64,000 nt of DNA from Pohlia nutans (GCA_022496805.1 CM040089.1:36688372-36752371); one strand, 5' to 3'; positions 1 to 15,900 are shown, counted from the stretch's first letter. Numbers and translations: made by a program. Notes: generated by a model from the sequence alone, not told the origin.

Positions 1-604
1 TGTCTCTAGATACAGGTTCAAGTTCTTTATTTTTACAATTTGGCATATTTTCTTCATTAACAATAAATGACATCATTACTGATTTTTATATTATATAATT
101 TCTTGATCAAGTTTATTTTCATAAAAATCTTAAACAAAAGAAAATTTAGTTCTCTTCTATATTTTGTATTGTTTATTATGTTTCAAATAATATTTAATAT
201 TAATGCAATAGTATAAATAAATCATAGTAATGTTTTTTCATCAATGTTCATATCTTTGTTATAGATGAATTTGTAAAAAGATTAATTAGAATTGTTTTAC
301 AATCCTTTATAATTTCCTATCCAATTATATGAAAATATTGAATAATCAGATTTTAAAACATAAAACAACCATGATTTCTTCCCACACTTAGTTTTAATGA
401 TTTATATACCATAGTAAATTCTTAATCAAGAAACTTTAAAATTTTAATAAATACATTTAAAACTCAATTGAATACTTATTGTTATTTTTTTAGAGTACAT
501 GCCATGTTTAATAATAAAAATAAATATCAATATGTATTATGTTCTTTTTGTAATATCTCTTCCAGTATTATAATTGGATTATTTGTCTTATATATTTTTG
601 GCAG
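1..604 (+). other. Upstream intron sequence of the TSP1/EGF gene
   Basis: This AT-rich stretch ends in a TTTTTGGCAG acceptor just before the first recognisable exon at 605, so it is read as the tail of an intron whose 5' exon lies outside the window. A short open stretch near position 3 reads S-L-D-T-G-S-S-S but has no convincing donor after it. I see no gene here. Confidence 0.5.
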
Positions 605-1622
605 CAATTTGTAAATGGTCAGCACAAAATCCATGCGGACAAACAATAAACAATCCAAAAATTATTCCACAATTGCCTTTTGTATATGTTGAAAATGCAA
701 TGAAATACCAAAATATTTATGATGTGAATTATGATTATTGTCACAATGTTGGACCTGATGTTGTTTTCCAGTATACACCTAAATCAAATATGGTATTTTA
801 ATAAATCATGAATAGCTCTTATGAAATTTGTATAAAATATAAAACTGTTTTGTTTTTTGGACTTAACATTACATTGATCTTTGCATATCAATTTTTTCAA
901 ATATTTGTTGTCAATATAAGCATACTACATATTTATCTATGTATACATTTTTAATAAAATTACCAAATTAAAGTGTAGTTTTTTGATATTGTGTCAGGTC
1001 GTGACAATATCTTTAAATGGTACAAATACAGACTTTGATACAATACTATCAGCATATCAAAAGACCATACAAGGAAATGTATCAAAATTGACCATGGTTG
1101 CATGTAATGATGATGGATGGAATCAAATATCCATAATACCATCTTTGTCACTAAAAGCAAATCAAACTTACATTTTTGTAAGTTCTTCAACTCTAATGTT
1201 TATTTCGCAATCAACATAACAAAAGATATTATACCATAAATATATAATTTGCATAAAATGCTATAAAAATCAAAATAAAGAAAAACTATAGTTGTGTATT
1301 TTTTGAAAATTTTAGATTACAACATATTTTTATAATATCAATTGACTATTAAATATTTAATGTGCAAAATCAAAACATAAATTGTGGAAATTGTTGATTG
1401 CCATTTTACTTTTGAAAAAAAATGTTGCAAATGATACAAGTAATTAGTTTCAGTTTTAATGATTGAAATAAAATCATATTGTTTGAACAAATTTAAATTT
1501 GTAAATTTATTGATTAGAAGTACAATATTTTTAATAATGAGTAGGTGTTTCATATGTAAAGATTGTGGACGGATGGAGTGACCTAGGTGGTATATTTGAC
1601 TTCATCTTAACAACTTATAAAG
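605..1622 (+). CDS. Exons 1-3: PPC-like (bacterial pre-peptidase C-terminal-like) domain
   Basis: Exons 605-792, 998-1177 and 1562-1622 join in phase 0, 0 and 1. The joined reading shows the strand pattern of PPC/jelly-roll-like domains: N-P-C-G start, [31 protein letters not shown], a Y-I-F strand, then I-V-D-G-W. The F-D-T and C-N-D-D-G blocks are the most typical. Known PPC domains are extracellular beta sandwiches, often beside proteases or other secreted modules. The assignment rests on motif pattern only. Introns 1 and 2 are short (205 and 384 bases); intron 3 is 4.9 kb and full of repeats. Confidence 0.65.
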
Positions 1623-3789
1623 GTGATTTGACTAATCATTTGTCTTATTATAAATTCTATATGAATACACAGTTTACAAAAATATCAAAACAAATATAGC
1701 TAAACAATTTTAATGCAACTTAAACAACTATATGCAATAAATGGCATAGTGATTTAATTTTAATATATATTTTAATATATTTAATATATATTTAAATATT
1801 AAAACAACCTAAAATGGTTTAAAGTATTGGATGTATTGTACTTTATTTAAACAAATATTATTTTTCCCTTTCCAAATTTTTGTGACAATTATATTATTTG
1901 AATCACAATATTATGCTATTTACTTGATGAAATACTATTTCTTAATAAATAAAATTGATAATTGTGTCATCTTTAGAATAAAAGTATTAGAATATAAGCA
2001 TTAAACAATTTTTTCTTTAATTTTTTAAAATTTTATTTGTAATGATGTCTTTTAATATTTTATTTTAATTTATTTTAATTTAATCATATTTCTATCTTTT
2101 TGAAATTAAAATTATAGAAAAATTCTCATCTTGAAATGAAAATTACATAAAAGTACTTTGTAAGAAAAAGTCATAGATTTTACTTTATAAACACAAATTC
2201 ATTCAAGTTTTTGAAATTTGTAGTGAACATTGAAGTGAAATTGATTCATTCAATGCAAATTTCAAAAAATATAAAATAACTAATAATAATTCATCAATAA
2301 ATTTTATAATGATAAACCATTTCATGTATGAATTTTCATTTTCATAAGTTCCCCTAGAGGACCTTTGCTATGTATCTAGAAGAATTCCAAAAACTTTGAA
2401 AATGAACCCCCTTGAAGTAAAACGTGATTAAAAGAAAAATCTAAGCCTTTTTATTCACTTCAACTGTATAACCTTCAAACCAACTTTAAATTTTAGTTGT
2501 GAACCAAAATTCAAACTTTGAAAGTTTGCCATTGGTGAGATTATACCACCCAAAGTTGGTTTAATTGGTTTATTTTAGCTCCTGCCCAGGGGGGATTTTT
2601 TTCTAAGATGATAGAAATTAATACTTTAGACCTTAGTTTCGAGTGAAGTAATATTGTACTTTGATTACAGATGCGGATGACCTATATTGATGCAAAATTG
2701 GAAATGAAGAGGCCATGGGGATCATTTGGCCATGCCACTATTAAAAATCCATGCTTTGCATGATGCATTTCAAAATAAGACAAGATATTTTCATGTTAAT
2801 AATAACATTAAACATGACATTAACCCATAACAGCCCAAGCGTTTATATTTTGGACGATGCACAAATTTCATCCATATTTTCTCATCTGTCATACACTTTT
2901 TTGAAGTGAGGTCTTTTTACTATAGATTTTATGGGAAGTTAGCTTCATGCATATGTGAACCGATTAGAAAGGGGATGATTTATGGAATTTTTTTGCCTCA
3001 TTTCATGTTGCAGTGATTCACCAAAACTTTCTAAGAACTTAATTCAAAAGTGTTCAAAAGTACTCTTGAAAATTTCAACTCATAAAATTAAGCAACCAAA
3101 AAATCTCCAAAATTCACTACACTTAGAGTGTTACATTTCAACCCATCACAACATATCTCATCCACAGATTGTCAATGTCTTTTTCATAATCAAATTACAA
3201 AAGAATTTTGAATCTAAGTTTCAAATTTTATACAAAAATATTAGTGATAGAAATCATAGATATAACCGTATAGATATAATCTAAAATTCATACATCAAGT
3301 TCAAAATATCCCTCTTAGTTGCATTTTATAATGCATCTTTGCAATTCTCCAAATCTGGAGAGGATTGTGGGCATTTAATTAGGGGTCAAACATTCATTTT
3401 TTATGTTATTTTTAATGCCAAAACATCTTAACTTTATATGAAATGCGTCATGCAAAGCATACATCTCTTAAAGCGTCAACTCTTGCTCACAATTAGAATT
3501 GTGACCTTTGTGGCTGCATAATTTTTATCCATAAATCCGTCCAAGCTAAAATAGATTCCCATGCTCGTCCTAAAAATATTTGTTACCGAAAAAAATTGTG
3601 AAAATCCTGATTAAAACTAACTTCGTAATGAGTTGCCTAAACTTCCTAAACTTCCAAACTTCCAAACTTCCAAATTTTGACCTAGTCCATTTTAAAGGAT
3701 AAATGGAGTAAAATATATCAGTAATGAACACAATATTAAAAGACACAATAAGATTATTCTACAAGACTTTTCACACTGATTATGCATAT

Positions 3790-3824
<35 letters not shown>

Positions 3825-3867
3825 GATATATATATATAGATATATATATATATAGATATATATATAT

Positions 3868-3904
<37 letters not shown>

Positions 3905-6900
3905 TATATATATATATCTGTGTGTATATCTATATAATTATTGAAATTTGATTTGATGTTTCAATAATACGGTTTTTTTACATGCAAAAGTAATTATTAA
4001 TAAAAAAAATTGATGACTACAGTACCCACCAACAAGTTTACGTTCATTCAATTTTTTAGAGAATTACCAATAAAAATTACAAAAAATATAAGCTTTGAGC
4101 CTAATTTGGACAGGTTGTACTGCACAAGATGAACCATACATACAATTGAGTTTTGATAATAAAAGTTTTTTAAAATCCATTTTTATTTGAAATTCAAACC
4201 TTCATTTTTTACCCTCAATTCAAACAACTATGAATACAAATTTTGTTACTTGTGGTTTATAAAACTTTTAATGGGAAGAATACAAATCCTTTGTAGAATC
4301 AAGTGAAAAAAATCATTAGTTTTGGAGTCATATTCACTAAAATATCAAGGTTCGAAGTTTTCAATTTTAGAAATGTTCAATTTGAATATAAATTTTGTAT
4401 TTTTTAAATATTTGATCCAAAAATTGTCCAAAGACATAATTTTTCATACTTCAAATGGTTTATTATATTTTAATAATAATATTAATATTTTTGTTAATTT
4501 AATTACTAGATTCAATTCTTTGAAAAGCTGAATGAACGTAAACTTATTGGTGGGTACTGTACAATCTTACTTTCCAAATAATACTTGTACTTTCATTTGA
4601 TAAAATCAAAGGCCCAACCAAATTCCTTGAATATGTCAATTAACTTCTAAATGCCCAAGGGGTTAATCCCTAAATGCCCAACCATGCATATTTTGCATGA
4701 TGTACAGATTTGAAGTCCGTTTTCTCATCCATCATGCACTTTTTGCAACGTGGATTTTTTATTGAAATTTTTATGGGAAGTTAGCTCCGTGCATGTGTGA
4801 TCTGATTAGAAAGGGGATGATTTGTGAAATTTTTATGCCTCGTTTCATGTTGTAGTGTTCCACCCAAAATTTCGAAGATTTTAGTCTAAAAGTGCTCTTG
4901 AAAAAGTCAAGTACTAAAATTAAGCAACCAAAAAATCTCCAAATATCACTACACTTAGAGTATTACATTTCAACCCATCCCAACAAATTTCATTATTAGA
5001 TTGTCAATATCTTATTCGTAATCATATTACAAAAGAGTGTTAAATTTTAAGTTTGAAATTTAATACACAAATATTGGTGATAGCAATCGCAAATCTAACC
5101 TTATGGATAGAATCTAAAATGCATAACGTACAACTTTTATTCATTCATCAACTTGAAAATATCCCTCTTAGTTGCATTTTATAATGCATCTTTAGAAAAC
5201 TGCCAAATCTGAAAAGAATGAGAACGTTTAAGGGTTAAGGGCAAAATTTAGATGTGTTATAAAATATTACTTCGGATCTGCAACTTTGATAATGTTTAGT
5301 CCAAATGAGAAAATGAAAAGTATGATGTTTAGTAATTGTCCAAATGGTCAAACTTTCAAAAAATGTTTTAGATACCGGTAATCATTTAATGAATTTGGAA
5401 GCATTTATCGTTGAATATTCACCTAAATTACAAATTTTATTTTTAGAATTTGAAATTTGATATGATTGGTTAAAGTTTATACATTCTATTCCAATTTTAA
5501 AAGGATTTTCTTTAAAGGATTAAACATCATTACTTTCCCAAAATAGTAAATTTTATAACACTAGGACAATGTTGAGAAGTTTGTCTTTGTAAAACTCTCC
5601 TCTGTGGAGTTTAACTCCTAAAGAACCGGGGGGGTTTTAGCTTAGCTCTTGTTTTCTTGACTAACTCTTATAACAAGCTCAATTCCTCATTGGTGTGGGT
5701 TAATTTTGACAATCAACATCGTTGAATTTAAAGAAGACTTACATAGCTTTTGTATGAAAAAAGGATCAACAAAATTGCACAATTTTTGAGAAAATGCCAC
5801 CGTTGAGAAGATTGATGGAACTCGTTCAGGGTATTTTGTACATATGCTGAAATCGGATTGATCAAAAGTGCTCCAAAAATTCTGAAATTTCTACCATGCA
5901 TAATGATCATCATTTTGAGCATGTGCAAAAAAATTCACATGATTTGGAGGTGTGAGGAGGAAGATACAAGGGTCTCAAAAAAATCACCAAAAATCGCATA
6001 CTTCATGAAATTTCGATCAAGAAGTACCCACGGATTCAGCTCTCAAAAAGAACTAGGGTCTCTTTGTTGCTCACCTTACAATTCACGACCCAACAACTCG
6101 AATTTCCTCGCTTTCTAGTTCCAGAAGCCACGTGGTGGCCTCGTGGTCCTTTAGGGGTTAACTCAGATTGACATGATTTAAATTGGGTTGGAATGTAGAC
6201 TTGAGTTCCTATTTGAAAATATTTTTATTTAAAAACAATAAAAATTCATCCTAGATAGCCCATAGAAAGAATGTATTGACCATAAAATGATCGTTTGGTC
6301 ACTTAGGGGTTAAATCATGAAAATAAATTTCAAAAGCCAAGATTTGGCAATTCCAATGAATACTACTTTTAAAAAAGATACTTATGATATAAATCTAAAG
6401 AATTTGAACATCAAAAATAAAATTAAAGGCTTTGATTTTAAATAAAATAGTTCATTTGATTTGTAAACCATTTTTTTTATACAAGTAAATTTATTTATAA
6501 GAAATGGTAATTATCAAAATCAAGTGTATTTTGTGATATTTATGCAGCTACAACAACGACATCCTCAATTTCTATTGTTACAAGTTCTTCTATCCAAATT
6601 TCAACACAAAGTTTGGATCTTAATACACGTACAAAATGGAGCAACAGAACTACAAACGAGAGTTTGCCACTTTTATCACCACCTCGAAGTTCTTACTTTT
6701 GGAGTGCAATTGGTTGGGCTAAATGCAATAATTCATGTGGAGGAGGACAACAAGTACACTTTCAAAACACTTTAAAAATGTGTAACACATATATAATATT
6801 TTGTACATTTTATAAATTTTATCTTACAAACTTCAATTTTTGAAATGTTGTATCAATTTTACATAGATAACATAAATTTATTTAGATGAAATTATAGTGA

Positions 6901-9900
6901 CAAAAGTCTTTTTTTTCATTTATACCAAATCAAAAAAAATTACACAGAAGTATATTCATTCATTTTTTTTTCTATACATGTTATATTTATTGGTAACTAG
7001 CTTGACATGTGTTGGCCACCAATTTGGAAATAAGTAAAAAAAGGTGCTTAGGAATAAGATCTATACATGAAAAATAACAAAAAAAAAGATATCAAAAACC
7101 TCTCCTATTCCATGAAGATGGTTATTGTCCATAAATTTTGTATTCATTTTCCACCATTGATTTGTTGAATTGAATGTCATTTCTAGTAAGCTATAGATGA
7201 ACTAGTAAAGAAAATGAAACAATGAACTTTTTTATGGGAACAAGTCTTGCTCGCCCTTCTTTACCTCCCTCTTCAAATCTAATTCAAACCTCCAAACCTT
7301 TATTCAATGGCACAATGGCATAGGGCAAAGTTTGGATCCTAAATAAAAACCAAATCTTTAATATAAAAACACAATGGCATTCAATCAAAACTCCACCCAA
7401 AGGCTAAGACTTAAATTTGTATTTAATAGCACAAAATATGATGTTTGAATAATCTATGATCATTCCAAACGCTAAATTGTAAAAGAAAACCAAAACTTGC
7501 ACATAATGATTAAATAGCTCATATTAAATCTAAAGATTTGGGGCAAGAGCCACAATTTTGAGATGGAAGACGTTTTTGAATTCCTTTTTCCTTTTTTATT
7601 ATAACATCATAGTTATATTATGTTGTGGCAAGAGATTAAAAAAAATTGTTGTGTTGGCTTGAAAATAGTAGAAAGTGTGTCCTAGTCTTCATATTCCTAT
7701 AAATAGGACTCACGTTTAACTACTTCATATACATGTCCTACATTTATTCCTTTCGAGCTCATTGAGAAATTGTTTCGAATCTAACTTCACCTAAACCATA
7801 CTAACAACAAACAAGAGCCAAAAAATGAAAAAAATAGCCTCCTTATATGAAAATTGGGACTTCTCCTTTTGAACTGGGGTTAACAAAAATTCTTTAATTT
7901 TAAAAGCTAAATAGACACAAAACAAAGAAAATAAAGAACTTTTAGTGGATGCACATATACCAGTAGTAAACAAAAAGAAAAAAAGAAAAACTTTTATAAG
8001 CAAATGCACAAATGATAAATTCAAAAAAATTAAAATTGAAAGAACTTGTAAGTAGAGGGCAAAGATCCGTAGATCCAAGAAATAAATAACAAACTTTTTT
8101 TAAGAGGAGGCATTAAGATAGATGCAAAGAATATATGCTTATACGTAGAGGTGCAAAAAAGAAATTGCTAGCAAACCACACCAAAGAGAACAAAATAGCA
8201 AAAGCAAATGTAAATACTAGCCTTGTTATGTAGGAATTGGATTGTTCCTTTTTATCTAATTAGTATTTAAATCTTTAAATCTACTTTTTTCTTCAAGCAT
8301 CCAAACCTAGATTTTCCTTCAAACATCCATACCTAGCTTGTCATTGATAACTCCAAGACAAGGTTGAATCTAAATTTTAAATAACTTTTCATTTCATTAT
8401 CAAAGCACTCCACTGCTTTCATCAATTGTTGTTTTGGTGGGAAACTTTTGAAGATAATCTTTTTTAACAAAACTTCACATACCTAGTTGATCCATGGAAA
8501 GTTTCTTGAAAATCCTTCTTCATTCTTTTTAAATGTAAAGAAGACTTTTAGAGTAATCCCGCAGAAAACGAGTAATCATAATTGAGCAAACAAGCACACA
8601 AGATGAAAAAGATACTAAGCTTGAATATGTTAGTATATAGAAGATTTTCTTAAATAAAGAAAAATCAATAATTTAAAATTATCTCAAAAATGTGTTATAA
8701 ATATTTACTGAAATTCAAAATATTTGTTCTAAGATTTTTAACAATTCCATCAATCAATTCAGTAAATTTTTTATAGAATTTCTTACAATATATCTTATAA
8801 AACTTTCCAATTTCTAAAGTATATAAAATTTCAAAGCTAGATACTATTTTCTTTTCAAATTTTATTATAAAATTTTATCATATTAACAATTAATCTATTT
8901 TATTATTATCTATTATTATTATTATTATTGTTATTTTTAAAGTACGCATGTTAGGATTATTTATTTAATTTTCAATTTCTGTACCTCTGCACGAGTCATT
9001 TTATTTATCAATCTCTTTAAAATATTTGTAGGATGCTCAATATAAATGCTACATTGGTAATTACATTGAAGTGGATTCATTCAATTGTTTACAGTCTCAA
9101 ATGCCCAAGATATCACAGGTAATTTTAAAATCATTTAAAATAAAAATTGAAATTAAAATAGTCAGTTTTTGTTTTTGTCTTTACTTTCGAGGTATCACAA
9201 ATATCATAAAAACAAGAGTTACGTTAATGTAAATAAAAGCTAGATTTAGTCAATATAAAACTTTAATGTTGTTGATACTAAAGGTTGGTAGCAATTTAGG
9301 AAGAGTCGATTATAAAAAATAATGCAAATCTTTTTAAAAAATTATTTGCATTGTTTGTTAAATTTACACTAACAAAAAATCTCTAAATTACTAAAATGTA
9401 AATAAAATACCACTCTTTTTAAAAATTGTAAATTTTGTATTTAATTATGAATTAAAAGGGTGGAAAAAATTCATATTATAACCACAAGTAATCTATCTCT
9501 TCGTGAAGAATAACTTAAAGAATTTGCAAGACTATCCTCATAAGCTTTAAAGTCTAGTCATGCATAAAAGATTAATTTCATATAAATTATGAGATTAAAA
9601 AAACAGTTACAATATCCAATGAATTTTGACCTCTAAAGTTATATTGGAGTGATCGCAAGCTACGGTACACCATGTTTATTGTCACATGCTTTTAGAATCT
9701 TTGAAAAATCACCAATAAATATTGAGATGGAATTTTGTGGTGAATAAAATTGCATTGTTTTTAGAATTTCATTGTTAAGATGTTTACCACAATAAAGTTT
9801 GTGAAATTCCAACCTTTCTATCCAAATTAATCATTATGCTTGGAACTGGTAGAGTGTCGTTTATCAAAAGTGTATGTGAAGTTCACCTGAAATATGGAAA

Positions 9901-12900
9901 GTGCTAAAAGGGGGTCGAATTTTAACTTTGTAATTTTTAGCAACATACTAGATGAACGTAGAGAACTACTATATCTTTCAGTTTTGGTTACTACCCTTAC
10001 TTATTTTTTAATTAATTTTTTCATGATGTTTTTTTGTTTCAATTTTTTTCGTGCAATTAAAACAATTTTTTGGAATTTTTTTTTTTTTTTGAAAATGAAG
10101 TAATAGTCTAATTTCAAAGGTGGCATATGAGATACATTTTTCATAAAACTTAGCCATGGAGGTTATGTAAAAATGGCTCTAATTGCCCATGATGTGTAAA
10201 ATAAAAGGGGTGTTGAGCAAAGCCCAAAGTCTTGAAATAAACATGATAATCTCCAGAGAGGAAGTATTAATAAAAACCTTATTTTGGATCGTGATTTTTT
10301 TTTATCTTATTGGAGGTTGATAGGTGCCCACTACACACTAGTAGCATGAGTTGCACAAGTTGTAGCTGCACTAGTTGCACCCCCTTTTGGTAGACCCTAG
10401 CTTGCAAAAGCCCTTTGCTAATTTTATGAATAAAAACATGCTCACATTTTAAAAGTAACATGATTTTTGGTATTGATCAAAAGATTAAAATCAACAACAT
10501 TGAATTAAAATAATAAGATTATTACTTAAAACATGTCATTTAATCACTTTTTGAAACATCTCCAGAAACCTCTACAAAACTATGATAGTACTCAAGTGAA
10601 CAAATTCATCACTTTTGAAATATTATTACTTTAGCCAATCATAATGAATTCCTAGTTTAAAGTATCAAAAATATCATATCAGTGAATTTCTAATAAAAAA
10701 CCCTTGTGAATACAATTGAAAACCATTCAATTCTATTTTTTCAAACTTGACCATATGGATGTTTTTTAATCATCATGCCTTCAGTTGTTCTTCAAAGTTC
10801 AAACTTGAAAAAGTTTTAGTAGCCACATCTTATAATACATTTAAGTTATGTCCAAGAGCCTTGGATACTTAGGGGATAAAGCCTCTCTATGTGTCTCATA
10901 TAAATCGAACTATAATTGCATTATTGTAGGTGGAGGGCAAGTTTGGAAAACAATCTAAAAATAAATGCTACAATTTGTGGGAAAATAATTCTCAATAAAG
11001 ATTCACTTACTTATAAAAAGAAAGTTGAAAAACATTCTTGAATATTTCATGTAATAATCTATATTTTTGAAAAAAAACAACTTCAGCACTTGAATTTTAT
11101 CCTCTACTTACAATACACTAAGAAAGTTAAATAATTTTTAGTAATTTTGTCCAAAAATTACAACTCATTCTTTTTATTAAATGATTTTACTCCAATTCTA
11201 ATTTTGTATAACCATGAAAGTAAAGTGATTAGCACCAACTATTTCTACTAAGCATTTGAATTTATCAAAGGTAATACAAGATATTAAAAAAATGTTTGGG
11301 AAAAATAAAAATATGAAGGAATATTTCCACATTAAGAAAAATTAGAGTCTATTCTCAAAAATTAATTAATTATTTGACATAAAAGTGTTGTAGCTGCTAT
11401 GATACTACAATAGACCAATAGTATCTAATGATTTGCATTAAATCTTTTGTGTATTCATTCAATACTAGTAGAAAATGACATAGAAGTTTGATTTTATAAA
11501 ACATTTGGTCTTCAAGGTTCTTTGGGCTTTAGTAAGAAAATTTATGCAATTTGAGGATTCACAATTATTGATATTATCCATCTCAATTGGTTTGTAATGC
11601 CATTAGAATTTAAATTAGAACTAAAAGTTAATAATAATATTACTCTTTTCAAAAAATCAGCTTTTCTAGAAGTTATACTTTTATAAAATTTAAATATTTA
11701 AATATATATATCTCTGTGTACATAATTATTTTTTATGCTTTTAATCAAAATATTTATTCATATTTATCTTAGTTTATCTTGTATCCAATAATTTGGCTTT
11801 TAGCTTTGTAAATGAATAATTATTCATGCAGGAATGTAATGTTATTGAATGTAGACGATACAACCTTTATGTAGGGCCATGGAGCGAATGTGATAAAGTT
11901 TGTGGAGAAGGAAATCAAATAAGGTAACTAAACAATATTTCACTGAAAAGAAATTAGAAATTATTTGTTGCAAATTGTTGTTTTATAACATTTGCAAAAT
12001 TGCAAAAGGTCTTAAATCCTAAAAGACCTTAGAAGATTGAGACAATCAAAAAAGTTGAAATGAATTAATTAATAAAAAAATAAAAAATAAAAAATAAAAA
12101 ATAAATAAAAAAAATAAAATAAAAACCACTGAAAAAATTCTTAATCACAATTCTAAAATTGTAAGCAGTGGATTTTAATTTACTACGACACTTTATATAT
12201 CCTCTGTCAATTTAAGAACCATATACATTAATGAAAGATCAATCATAAAGGTTTGAAACTCATTTAAATATATTTTTCTCTATATTTCAAAACATGATTT
12301 TCACTATTCATATCTTATATTCTTATATCACCCAAAAATTCAAAAACTTGAACCAAAACTGTGTTTTTTGAAAAATGCGTTATTTCAAAATACATGGAGA
12401 TCACAAACAAACTTAATATATAAGAAAAAAAATCTTTTTTTGGTTTTTATATAAAAAAACACATGACAAAATTGTACATTGAAAACTTTGACCTCTTAAC
12501 CGATAAAATAATGCAAGTATAGTGGTTGAATCTAGGTCATTCAATTCCATGTTCAATTGTATTGATCATCATTTAATTCCCATGGCAAAAGCTTACATGC
12601 CATAGTATAATCGTTAGCAACCTCCAAAGCCAATCATAGCCATTTCAAAAAGATTCCTTCAAAGTTTTACAAAAATTCGAGAGAGATTGAATTTGTCATG
12701 AGAGACAAGTACTTAGTTCATAGACACATAAATATTTTGTTTCAATCGGTGCTCGGTAGCAAAAGTTATGCCACCCTCATTACAATTTTGTTGACATTGA
12801 ACAATTACATAAAATTTAGAACCTTAAAATACATTAAAATATATTTTCCATAGACCATGTTTATATATACATGGAAGCTTTCATTCATTCTATTTGGATA

Positions 12901-15900
12901 AGTGACATGACAATTACAAAGAGTCTTGGTTTGCGGGCAATAAGAACATTTTTCATGAAATAAAAGATAGGATTTAACACGCAATTCCCAATTTATGCAC
13001 TTGGCCATATAATCATGCACTTGGCGCCCAGGCGCAATAAAAAAAATTTGTCTAAAGAATTCTTTAAACAATAGCAATTTTTTGTCTTTCTACAATCAAT
13101 TACATTGTAAACAAACAATTCTTTTATTTAATTTTTATCCTTATCTTTATCTTTTGTTTTATCTTTTGTTTTATCTTTTGTTTCTTTTCTTTCTTGTCTT
13201 TTGGCGGCGGAGGGAGAAAAAAATAAAAATAAAAAAACTTTTAAATTTTTTTTTGGTTAGTTTTCTTCTTCTGCGCAGGGTTTTGGGAGGCTGAAACCCG
13301 AACGGCGGAACGGAGATTTTTTATTATTTTATTTTTTTTCCGGATTTTGCGGCTGAAGGGTCCGTGCGCGCGGACCTCATGTGACTCTCTCCTCCCTCTC
13401 TTTCTCCTCTCACTCTCCCTCTCCCTCTCCCCCTTCCTCCCCCTCCCTCTCCCCCTCCCTCCCCCTCCCCCTATATATATGAGTGTTAGAGGAAGAATGA
13501 GAAGGAGAGTGAGAGTGAGAGGAGAAAGAGAGGGAGGGGACAGTCACATAAGGTCCGCGCGCGCGGACCCTTCAGTCGCAAAAACCGGAAAATCCGGGAT
13601 TTTTATTTATTTATTTATTTATTTATTTTTTCCCTTCCGCCACCGTTAGGGTTTCAGCCACCATGAACCCTTAACAGAAGAAGAAAACAAGCAAAAAAAA
13701 TAATTAATTTTTTAAAAAAAAAAATTTAAAAATTTCCCCTCCGCCGCCAAAAGACAAGAAAGACAAGAAAGAAAAGATAAAAGAAAAGATAAAAGAAAAG
13801 ATAAAGATAAGGATAATAAATAAATAAATAAATAGTTTGTTTACAATGTAAGTGATTGTAGAAAAACAAAAGTCGTTGTTTTTTAAAGAACTTTTTAGAC
13901 AAAAATTTTTTGAGCCAGATTTGCTCATGAATGATTGCACTTGGCCAAGTGCAAAAATAGGGAATTGGGTGTTATTTGTTTTTGAACCTAATTTCACATT
14001 TTATCCAAACAAATAGGTTCATAGAATTTAGATTGATTGCTACAACATTCTTACAATCAGGATTGGCATTTTTCAATTTCATTTTAGAATTTTTAATGAT
14101 TATTTTCTCGTTCCTCTTGTACCTACTTTTACTTAACAATTTCTTTAAATATAAAAAAATATTTTTTCTTCTCTATTTATTTATTTGGTAGATTCTCAAG
14201 CCAAGTCTCCAACATAAAGAATGAAACTGCAAAATTTCATAGTGCCAAAAAATTTAGTTAAAAGGATTCAAATTTTATTTGGCAAAAGAGAAAAAAAATA
14301 AAATATTTCTTCACTTCAAACATTGATATCTCATAACCTAATGTAGTAAAATTTAGTGTGCTTTTAAAGCAACATACCTCTAGCCCATTAACTCCTAAAA
14401 GACCGAGGATTTTTCTTGTTTTGAGCATCATTTCTGCTCTTTCTATTCGTTTTCTTGTGAATTTTTGTTTTTTGTGCTTGATACCAATATGAACATTACA
14501 AAATAAATTAAAGAATTTTTTGAACAATTTAACAATTTCTTCATGTATCCAAAGACGGTCAGAAAAGGTAAAAAAATTGTCATTTCATCTTTTCACTTCA
14601 AATGCTATAAACTTGCAATTTGTAGGGTCAAATTCTATGAAAATTTACCATGCACTCTTTTGGTAATCTATAGCAAGATTCTATGATTAGTGATGCAAAA
14701 AAATCATTTTTAAGGTTTATTTTAAGCCCTGCCTAAATTGCCCATTATCCCCAGAAATACCTCTTTCTCTCCATAACTTCTTACAAAGTGGGAATCAAAA
14801 AAAAAAATGGATCTCCATTTTTGTATTGACATACCAAATTCACTTAATATTTTTCAAAAAATAAGGATAAATATTGACATTGTGGGAACCTACCCAAACA
14901 TTGAAATGTCCTAGTTAGGACACATTTTTCTTTAGAGGTTAAGGGTTTAATGATCTAAGGGGCCTATTCATACATGGGGAATTAAAACTTTATACCTATG
15001 ACATACATAGTTCACAATTAGCACATATCTATATAATTTTTATACATTCTTATATAAAAACATGATATTATTCATACTTTAAGATGATTAAAAATGATAC
15101 AATCCCCAATATTGAAAAATAAAATGTTCTATTTATAGTAAAGTGTTTTTGACTTGACTAAAATCTTACAACGAAACAAGTGATGGTAAGAGATTTTATT
15201 CTTTTGCAGATTGGTATTGTGTTTGGACAATTTAGGAAATATAGCACATTCTGGACTATGTGAACCTGAATATGATCTTGCTGTAAAGAGCCAAGCTTGC
15301 ATTTTGCAAACTTGTAATGCCACATATTGGGATGTCAGTAATTGGGAGTTTTGCAATGTCCCATGCGGAATGGGTGTACGATCTCGAGATGTTATTTGTA
15401 GATCTACATTTCAAATGGAAAAAGACTCGACATGTTATTCTTTACCACTTCCAATTACTCAAAAAACGTGCAATAGCCATGTGATTATAGCTATACCTTA
15501 ATTCTATATTCTTCAATCGTTTAAAAATAAATTATATACAAATTAATGAAATCATAAATGTAACTTACTAAACTTGTTAACATAAAATAAATTTTATATA
15601 TGTATTCCCATTAGGAAAAAAGTTGTCTTTGGGCATCAAGGAATACTATCATAGGGCGTTTGTATGGTATGGTCCACTAGAATTCTTGTCCCTATGCACT
15701 CTTTTGATGATTTCAAAAATTTGAAAAATCCATTCGAAAGAGAGAAAAATATTTTTGTTAAATCTAAAGTGGTAGGATGGAGCGTAATGATAAAAGAAAA
15801 AAATCATATAAAATTAAAAATTTGGCATTATATTTTAATGGAGGATGAAATAAAGGGTAAACTAGTGCATTGTCACAATGCATGATATGCACTCTAAATT

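Noticed and set aside
3..95. Open stretch with S-L-D-T-G-S-S-S resembling an aspartic protease D-T-G motif
   Set aside because: Too short, no flanking protease blocks, no clear donor, and a typical AT-rich intron context.
2982..3284. 100-codon ORF
   Set aside because: It lies wholly inside a TTAA-flanked MITE whose other copies do not keep the frame.
7791..8078. Hydrophobic minus-strand ORF
   Set aside because: Phe/Leu-rich reading of an A-rich intron strand, with no splice context or family match.
13347..13649. ORF rich in Ser, Leu, Pro and Arg
   Set aside because: It is produced by the CT/GA-rich palindromic arms of the foldback element.
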